A stretch of DNA of 64,000 nt from JAKACA01 sp052143575 (GTDB lineage: Bacteria; Actinomycetota; Acidimicrobiia; Acidimicrobiales; Bog-793): contig JBKQSP010000041.1 of NCBI GenBank assembly GCA_052143575.1, forward strand, positions 12,181 through 76,180. Reading direction: 5' to 3'. Below the pieces are notes generated by a model that worked only from the letters and a program-made list of their open reading frames with translations, was not told where the DNA came from and searched no databases. The position numbers were made by a program, and so were the translations under genes. Positions 59,174 through 64,000 of the stretch are shown here, in pieces; within the stretch, counting starts at the first letter, position 1; each line of letters opens with the position of its first letter.

Positions 59174-60025
59174 GTGCTGCTCGCGCTCGACGTCGGGAAC
59201 ACCCATACCGTCATCGGTGTCTTCGACGACCCCTCCGAACCGGCGGCGCCGCCGGCCATACGCCGCCAGCCCGGTGAGCTGGCTGACCTGCGTTATCACT
59301 GGCGGATCGCCACGGTGGCCGACCGGACGGCGGACGAGCACGCCCTCCTGCTCGTCGACTATCTCCGGCTCGTGGGAGTCGACATCCGCGCCGACGAGCT
59401 GCCCAAGCACCTTTCGGGCATGGTCATCTCGTCCTCGGTGCCCTCGGCCACCTCGGCCTTGCGGGAGATGGCACAGCGCTGGTTCCCCATCCCCACCGTC
59501 GTCATCGAGCCGGGCGTGCGTACGGGCATGCCGATCCTCTACGACAACCCGAAGGAGGTCGGTGCCGACCGCATCGCCAACGCCGTCGGCGCCATCGATC
59601 TGTTCGAACCGCCCCTCATCGTCGTCGACCTCGGGACGGCAACGACCTTCGACGTCATCTCGGGCGCCGGCGAGTACCTCGGCGGCGCCATCACGCCAGG
59701 CATCGAGATCTCGACGGACGCCCTCTTCGGGGCGGCGGCCGCCCTGCGCAGAGTCGAGCTCGTCGAGCCGCGCCACGTGATCGGGAAGTCGACCGTCGAG
59801 TCGATCCAGTCCGGCGTCATCTACGGGTACGCCGGGCTCGTGGACGGCCTCTGCCGGCGCATCAAGGACGAGCTCGGGGAGGCCACCGTCATTGCCACCG
59901 GGGGCCTCGCCACCGTCATACGACCACTGTCGAGAGAGATCGAGCACCACGAGCCGTGGCTGACACTGCACGGCCTGCGACTCGTGTTCGAGCGCAACGT
60001 CGAGCGCTCGGGGCCACGGCTGTGA
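59174..60025 (+). CDS. coaX: Type III pantothenate kinase
   Basis: This encodes 283 residues from GTG 59174. ALDVGNTHTVIGVF phosphate loop, PGVRTGMPILYDNPKEVGAD, RIANAVGAIDLF, IVVDLGTATTFDVISGAGEY and GGAITPGIEISTDALF match CoaX. It phosphorylates pantothenate, the first step to coenzyme A, thus continuing the panC step. Stop overlaps the lysS GTG. Confidence 0.96.
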   Translation: MLLALDVGNTHTVIGVFDDPSEPAAPPAIRRQPGELADLRYHWRIATVADRTADEHALLLVDYLRLVGVDIRADELPKHLSGMVISSSVPSATSALREMAQRWFPIPTVVIEPGVRTGMPILYDNPKEVGADRIANAVGAIDLFEPPLIVVDLGTATTFDVISGAGEYLGGAITPGIEISTDALFGAAAALRRVELVEPRHVIGKSTVESIQSGVIYGYAGLVDGLCRRIKDELGEATVIATGGLATVIRPLSREIEHHEPWLTLHGLRLVFERNVERSGPRL

Positions 60026-61464
60026 CACCTGAGGTCCCGTACCGCTTCGACGGGCACACGCCGGTCGGCGACGTCGTGGCTGCCTACGCGGAACGGCTCG
60101 GTGACGGGGAGGAATCCGGCGAGAGCGTCACCGTCGCCGGACGCGTGATGCTCGTGCGGGTGCAGGGCAAGCTGGCCTTCGCCACCCTGCGGGAGTGGAC
60201 CGGGTCCATCCAGCTGTTCGCCCTCGAGAGCCTGACGGAGGGCTTCGACGCCTTCAAGCGGCTCAGCCTCGGCGACTGGATCGGCGCCACGGGGGAGGTC
60301 GTGAAGACCCGGCGGGGCGAGCTCTCCGTCAAGGTGCGGTCGTGGGTCGTGCTGGCGCAGGTGCGCAGCGGCTTCGGCGACAAGTGGCGGGGCGTGAGCG
60401 ACCCGGACGTCCGCTTCCGGCAGCGGGAAGTCGACATGTGGGCGAACGAGGGCGTCCGCGACCGCTTCCTCATGCGCTCGAAGGTGGTGGCGGCCGTGCG
60501 TGAGCTGCTGGCGGCGAGGGGTTTCGTCGAGGTGGAGACCCCCGTGCTCCTGCCGCAGGCGGGCGGTGCCAACGCCAAGCCGTTCGTGACGCACTTCAAT
60601 TCCATGCACGCCGACTTCTACCTGCGCATCGCCACCGAGCTGTATCTCAAGCGCTGCGTCATCGGCGGGTTCGAGCGGGTCTACGAGGTCGGCCGCATCT
60701 TCCGCAACGAAGGCACCGGCCCGAAGTACAACCCGGAGTTCACGATGCTCGAGGCCTACCAGGCCTACGCCGACTACCACGACATGGCCGAGCTCGTGGA
60801 GTACATCGTGAGCGGAGCGACTCGTGTGGCCACCGGTGGCACGGTCATCCAATTCCAGGGCCGCCAGCTCGATCTCACGCCTCCCTGGCGCAAGGCGACG
60901 ATGACCGAGGTCGTGCAGGAGGCGACCGGCTACGAGCTCAGCCTCGAGACGCCCCTCGCCGAGCTGCGCGCCGCAGCGGCAGCCCTCGAGGTCGACACCC
61001 TCGCCGGCGACGATGCCGGGCAGGTGCTGACCGCCATCTACGAGAAGACGACCGAGCCGAACCTCTGGGGCCCCGTGCACGTCATGGACTATCCGCAGTC
61101 GGTGTCGCCCCTCACCCGCAAGCATCGCTCCAAGCCCGGCTACGTGGAACGCATCACGCCGATCGCCGCCGGCCGCGAGATCGGCGAGTGTTACAGCGAG
61201 CTCCTTGACCCCGACGACCAACGGGCGCGCTTTGCCGCCCAGGTGGCCGATCGGGAGCGTGGCTACGACGAAGCCATGTCGATGGACGAGGACTTCATTC
61301 GGGCGCTCGAACGGGGCATGCCGCCGCTTGGCGGTATCGGGCTCGGCATCGACCGCCTCGTGATGGTGCTGGCGGACGTCAGCCACATCCGGGAAGTGCT
61401 GCTGTTCCCGGCCTTGCGCCCGGAGGCCGGCCGCGAGCCGGTCGACAACAGCGGGGTGGGCTGA
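60022..61464 (+). CDS. lysS: Class II lysyl-tRNA synthetase, altered lysine-binding loop
   Basis: This encodes 480 residues from GTG 60022 (GTGA overlap with coaX). N-terminal OB fold for the anticodon (VTVAGRVMLVRVQGKLAFAT), class II motif 2 (GRIFRNEGTGPKYNPEFTML) and motif 3 (GGIGLGIDRLVM). The lysine-binding loop reads GREIGECYSELLDP. The equivalent loop in E. coli LysS, from memory GREIGNGFSELND, carries Asn424, Phe426 and Glu428; here Glu389 stands for the Asn and Tyr391 for the Phe. Otherwise length and order are normal. Likely the true LysRS, possibly with modified site chemistry. Confidence 0.93.
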   Translation: MTPEVPYRFDGHTPVGDVVAAYAERLGDGEESGESVTVAGRVMLVRVQGKLAFATLREWTGSIQLFALESLTEGFDAFKRLSLGDWIGATGEVVKTRRGELSVKVRSWVVLAQVRSGFGDKWRGVSDPDVRFRQREVDMWANEGVRDRFLMRSKVVAAVRELLAARGFVEVETPVLLPQAGGANAKPFVTHFNSMHADFYLRIATELYLKRCVIGGFERVYEVGRIFRNEGTGPKYNPEFTMLEAYQAYADYHDMAELVEYIVSGATRVATGGTVIQFQGRQLDLTPPWRKATMTEVVQEATGYELSLETPLAELRAAAAALEVDTLAGDDAGQVLTAIYEKTTEPNLWGPVHVMDYPQSVSPLTRKHRSKPGYVERITPIAAGREIGECYSELLDPDDQRARFAAQVADRERGYDEAMSMDEDFIRALERGMPPLGGIGLGIDRLVMVLADVSHIREVLLFPALRPEAGREPVDNSGVG

Positions 61465-61475
61465 GCCGGGCGGCT

Positions 61476-62492
61476 TCAGCCGGCGAGGGCCTCGAAGCGT
61501 TCCCGGGCCTGACCGGCCGTCCGCTCCAAGTCGTCGGCGACCCGGAGGCTCAAGGTGGCAAGGGCCGTCACGACGGCGTTGTCTCCGAGGCGGCTGGCCG
61601 ACTCGGCGGCGCGCAGTGCGTACTCGCGGGCCATGTCGCTCGAGGCGGTGATGCCGGGCGAGGCGGCGATGAGGGCTCGAGCGGTGTCGCGCTCGTGTTC
61701 GGAGAGCGGCTTGCCGAGCAGATCGCGCAGGCGCGGGCCGTGCACGCGATCCTCCAGCGCTCGTTGCACCGGCAGGGTGTAGATACCCTCGGAGAGGTCC
61801 TGGCCCGGTGTCTTGCCGAGCTCCGCCTCCGTGGCGATGACGTCGAGGACGTCGTCTCGGATCTGAAAGACCATGCCGAAGTACTCGCCGAATGAGGTCA
61901 CGTCGTCGATCTGGGTCCGGTCGAGCCCGGCGGTGATTCCACCCACCCGGCAGGCCGTCGACATGAGGGCGGCCGTCTTGTTGGCGATGGCGCCGAGGTA
62001 GTCCTTCTCGTCCCGGTCGATCTGGAAGGCCGCTCGCACCTCGGCGACCTGGCCCTGGCAGAGGCGGGCGAGGGTGGCGGCGAGGAGTCCGGCCACCTCA
62101 GGGCCGAGGCTGGCGGCGATCTCGGCGGAGCGGGCGAGCAGGAAGTCACCGGCGACGATGGCGACGAGGTTGCCCCAACGGGCGTTGACGCTGTCGACGC
62201 TGCGGCGGCGCGTGGCCTCGTCCATGACGTCGTCGTGGTAGAGGGAGGCGAGGTGGACGAGCTCGACGGAGACGCCACCGAGCAGCGTCTCGCGGCTCAC
62301 GGCGCGCGACGACAGGCTGGCAGCCGTCAGGGCGAGGGCCGGTCGCAATCGCTTGCCGCCGGCTTCGATGAGATGGCTGGCCACCTCGTTGAGAAAGGGG
62401 TCGTCGCCGAGCACCGACTCCCTCAGGCACGTCTCGAGGCGCGCGATATCAGCCTCATCCACCGGAAGGGAGAAGAGATCGGACGCGGTCAC
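61476..62492 (-). CDS. Long-chain polyprenyl diphosphate synthase
   Basis: This encodes 338 residues from GTG 62492. First aspartate-rich motif DDVMD at 87-91 (LASLYHDDVMDEATRRR) with small residues A82 and S83 at the chain-length positions, and the second motif in FQIRDDVLDVIATEAELGKT. GGKRLRPALALTAA is the substrate lysine/arginine block. Small residues ahead of the first motif favour a long product (hepta- to decaprenyl), as for the menaquinone tail. It is convergent with lysS and divergent from clpC. Confidence 0.95.
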   Translation of the reverse strand: MTASDLFSLPVDEADIARLETCLRESVLGDDPFLNEVASHLIEAGGKRLRPALALTAASLSSRAVSRETLLGGVSVELVHLASLYHDDVMDEATRRRSVDSVNARWGNLVAIVAGDFLLARSAEIAASLGPEVAGLLAATLARLCQGQVAEVRAAFQIDRDEKDYLGAIANKTAALMSTACRVGGITAGLDRTQIDDVTSFGEYFGMVFQIRDDVLDVIATEAELGKTPGQDLSEGIYTLPVQRALEDRVHGPRLRDLLGKPLSEHERDTARALIAASPGITASSDMAREYALRAAESASRLGDNAVVTALATLSLRVADDLERTAGQARERFEALAG

Positions 62493-62576
62493 CAGAGTGG
62501 CAGGTTAGGCGACGGAATGCAGGTCCCGACACTCGGTTTCGTACGCGGCCGCCGTGACGGCCCCGCCGCCCTGCTC

Positions 62577-62600
62577 CGGAAGGCTCAAGGTCGCCTTCCG
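62577..62600. repeat. Perfect 8-bp inverted repeat in the clpC spacer
   Basis: CGGAAGGC, an 8-base loop and GCCTTCCG. It may be a leader hairpin, an operator or part of a small RNA; it is not followed by a T tract. Confidence 0.55.
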
Positions 62601-62640
62601 AGCTGCCGATTCTCATCCCTGAGAGGCTTGTGCGGCGTAT

Positions 62641-62668
62641 GGGAAGCTGAAGGCCCTCACGCTTGTTG
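62641..62668 (+). promoter_or_regulatory. SigR/SigH-type promoter candidate for clpC
   Basis: GGGAAG, 18 bases, GTTG. The recalled Streptomyces SigR consensus is GGGAAT-N18-GTTG, so one base differs. It lies 120 bases before the clpC TTG, and clpC belongs to the SigR/SigH regulon in related bacteria. A weaker GGAAT-N17-GTT occurs about 130 bases further upstream. Confidence 0.5.
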
Positions 62669-62787
62669 CACAACACGGAGGGGCCGATGCACGCAGGTCT
62701 GACGTAGTTGCCGGGTGAGGTGCCCGCAGTCAGAGCGCACCTGCCCTATACACTGGGTCGAAGTAACCGTCCATTGAGGAGCGGCAG

Positions 62788-64000
62788 TTGTTCGAGCGCT
62801 TTACAGACCGGGCAAGGCGAGTTCTGGTCCTCGCTCAAGAGGAGGCGCGCCTCCTCAACCACAGCTTCATCGGCACCGAGCACATCCTGCTGGGGTTGAT
62901 CCACGAGGGCGAAGGTCTGGCCGCCAAGGCCCTCGAGTCGCTCAACATCTCCCTCGAGGCTGTTCGCGAGGAGGTCGAGAAGACCATCGGTCAGGCAGGC
63001 AGCGCCCCGACCGGGTCCCCGCCGTTCACGCCGAGGGCGAAGAAGGTCCTCGAGCTGTCGCTGCGTGAGGCGCTGCAGCTCGGTCACAACTACATCGGGA
63101 CCGAGCACATGCTGCTCGGGCTCGTGCGGGAGGGTGAGGGCGTCGCCGCCCAGGTCCTCATCAGCCTCGGTGCCGACCTCTCCAAGGTGCGCCAGCAGGT
63201 CATCCAGCAGCTCTCCGGCTACCAAGGGCGCGACCCGCAGTCGACGCCGCCCGGCGGCAGCCCGAGCCAGGAGAGCACCGGCGGATCGCCCGTGCTCGAC
63301 CAGTTCGGCCGCAACCTCACCCAGCTGGCACGCGATCACAAGCTCGACCCCGTCATCGGGCGGGACCGTGAGATCGAGCGCGTCATGCAGGTCCTCTCCC
63401 GCCGCACCAAGAACAACCCCGTTCTCATCGGTGAGCCCGGCGTCGGCAAGACCGCCATCGTCGAAGGCCTCTCGCAGCAGATCGTCTCGAACGACGTGCC
63501 CGAGACGCTGAAGGGCAAGCAGCTCTACACCCTCGATCTCGGTGCCCTCGTCGCCGGTAGCCGCTATCGCGGCGACTTCGAGGAGCGCCTCAAGAAGGTG
63601 CTGAAGGAGATTCGCACCCGCGGCGACATCATCTTGTTCATCGACGAGCTGCACACGCTCGTCGGGGCGGGGGCGGCGGAGGGAGCCATCGACGCCGCCT
63701 CGATCCTGAAGCCGATGCTGGCTCGCGGCGAGCTGCAGACGATCGGTGCCACCACGCTCGACGAGTACCGCAAGCACCTCGAGAAGGACGCCGCCCTCGA
63801 GCGCCGCTTCCAGCCGATCAAGGTGGAGCAGCCCAACGTGGCCCTCACCATCGAGATCCTGAAGGGGCTGCGCGACCGCTACGAGTCGCACCACGCGGTG
63901 ACCATCACCGACCAGGCTCTCGTGGCTGCGGCCAACCTGGCCGACCGCTATCTGGCCGATCGCTACCTGCCGGACAAGGCGATCGACCTGATCGACGAGG
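62788..64000 (+). CDS. clpC: ClpC, Clp protease AAA+ unfoldase (N-terminal part)
   Basis: About 404 residues are visible; the rest is beyond the right edge. TTG 62788 is the start, set by GAGGAG six bases upstream and the standard beginning (FERFTDRARRVLVLAQEEAR). Two Clp-N repeats (IGTEHILLGLIHEGEGLAAK and IGTEHMLLGLVREGEGVAAQ), then the D1 AAA+ domain: VIGRDREIERVMQVLSRRTK, Walker A GEPGVGKTAIVEGL, and Walker B-like IILFIDELHTLVGAG. It unfolds proteins for ClpP and can refold with adaptor help. Confidence 0.96.
   Translation, partial: MFERFTDRARRVLVLAQEEARLLNHSFIGTEHILLGLIHEGEGLAAKALESLNISLEAVREEVEKTIGQAGSAPTGSPPFTPRAKKVLELSLREALQLGHNYIGTEHMLLGLVREGEGVAAQVLISLGADLSKVRQQVIQQLSGYQGRDPQSTPPGGSPSQESTGGSPVLDQFGRNLTQLARDHKLDPVIGRDREIERVMQVLSRRTKNNPVLIGEPGVGKTAIVEGLSQQIVSNDVPETLKGKQLYTLDLGALVAGSRYRGDFEERLKKVLKEIRTRGDIILFIDELHTLVGAGAAEGAIDAASILKPMLARGELQTIGATTLDEYRKHLEKDAALERRFQPIKVEQPNVALTIEILKGLRDRYESHHAVTITDQALVAAANLADRYLADRYLPDKAIDLIDE

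Larger units (their letters stand above)
62493..62787. other. Divergent spacer with hairpins, ahead of clpC
   Basis: This 295-base region holds two hairpins (GGCCG-CCGTGA-CGGCC and the larger CGGAAGGC repeat), sequences resembling SigR-type promoters, a TATACACT -10-like element at 62747-62754 and the clpC ribosome binding site. No gene is convincing in it. Confidence 0.6.

Noticed and set aside
59821..61386. A 521-codon frame antisense to lysS
   Set aside because: lysS motifs are clear and the antisense translation shows only charged low-complexity sequence.
62455..62676. A 73-codon minus-strand frame upstream of the polyprenyl synthase
   Set aside because: It overlaps the synthase start in another frame, has no ribosome binding site and no recognisable composition.

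Overview
The DNA is visibly GC-rich. It has short intergenic spacers, many GTG and some TTG starts, and frequent 4-base GTGA/ATGA stop-start overlaps. The gene set (DUF1707, DUF2342, PspC histidine kinase, SigR/RsrA-type pair, TrpB2-like enzyme, CHAT-TPR protein) points to an actinomycetote. The order DUF2342-tilS-hpt-folE-folP-folB-folK-DUF2520-panC-coaX-lysS-clpC matches, from memory, the Mycobacterium tuberculosis stretch Rv3626c to Rv3596c. The differences are that ftsH and panD are absent, while nadB, nadC, a phosphatase-like gene and a polyprenyl synthase are inserted. A deep-branching lineage such as Acidimicrobiia is a reasonable guess, but it is inferred only.

Layout. 1-20 kb is an accessory-looking secretome and signalling region: a truncated exported protein, a large exported protein, a DUF4242-like small protein, an ATP-binding LuxR (LAL) regulator, a membrane-anchored GT4 glycosyltransferase, a nine-repeat surface protein, two small exported proteins, a four-PAS LuxR regulator, a CHAP plus seven-blade propeller protein, an AcpH-like protein and a large subtilisin/sedolisin-like protein. 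20-31 kb carries TrpB2, a PQQ-propeller anchored protein, DUF427, an AlkD-like protein, adenylate kinase, a three-gene AIM24-AIM24-SPFH module with zinc ribbons, a DUF1707 protein, a thiolase/DUF35 pair and a small exported protein. 31-37 kb holds a PspC-type sensor kinase and response regulator, a PspC protein, a DUF1707 membrane protein, an S9 peptidase and a sterol-desaturase-family protein. 37.5-40.1 kb is a polar amino-acid ABC importer. 40.2-43.6 kb is a CHAT-protease module with a small beta-rich partner. 43.7-48.4 kb is MoxR-DUF58-transglutaminase. 48.4-49.4 kb is a SigR-like sigma factor and RsrA-like zinc anti-sigma factor. 49.5-61.5 kb is the conserved tRNA-modification, purine-salvage, folate, pantothenate, NAD and lysS run. 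61.5-64 kb is a long-chain polyprenyl synthase and the start of clpC.

How the parts connect. The anti-sigma protein keeps every residue I recall as redox-relevant in Streptomyces RsrA (C11, H37, C41, C44, C62), and a GGGAAG-N18-GTTG element lies ahead of clpC, so a local SigR-to-ClpC link is plausible. The folate genes form one tightly overlapping operon containing a protein with a tyrosine-phosphatase-like P-loop whose cysteine is replaced by glutamine. No tRNA, rRNA, CRISPR array, insertion sequence or prophage was seen.
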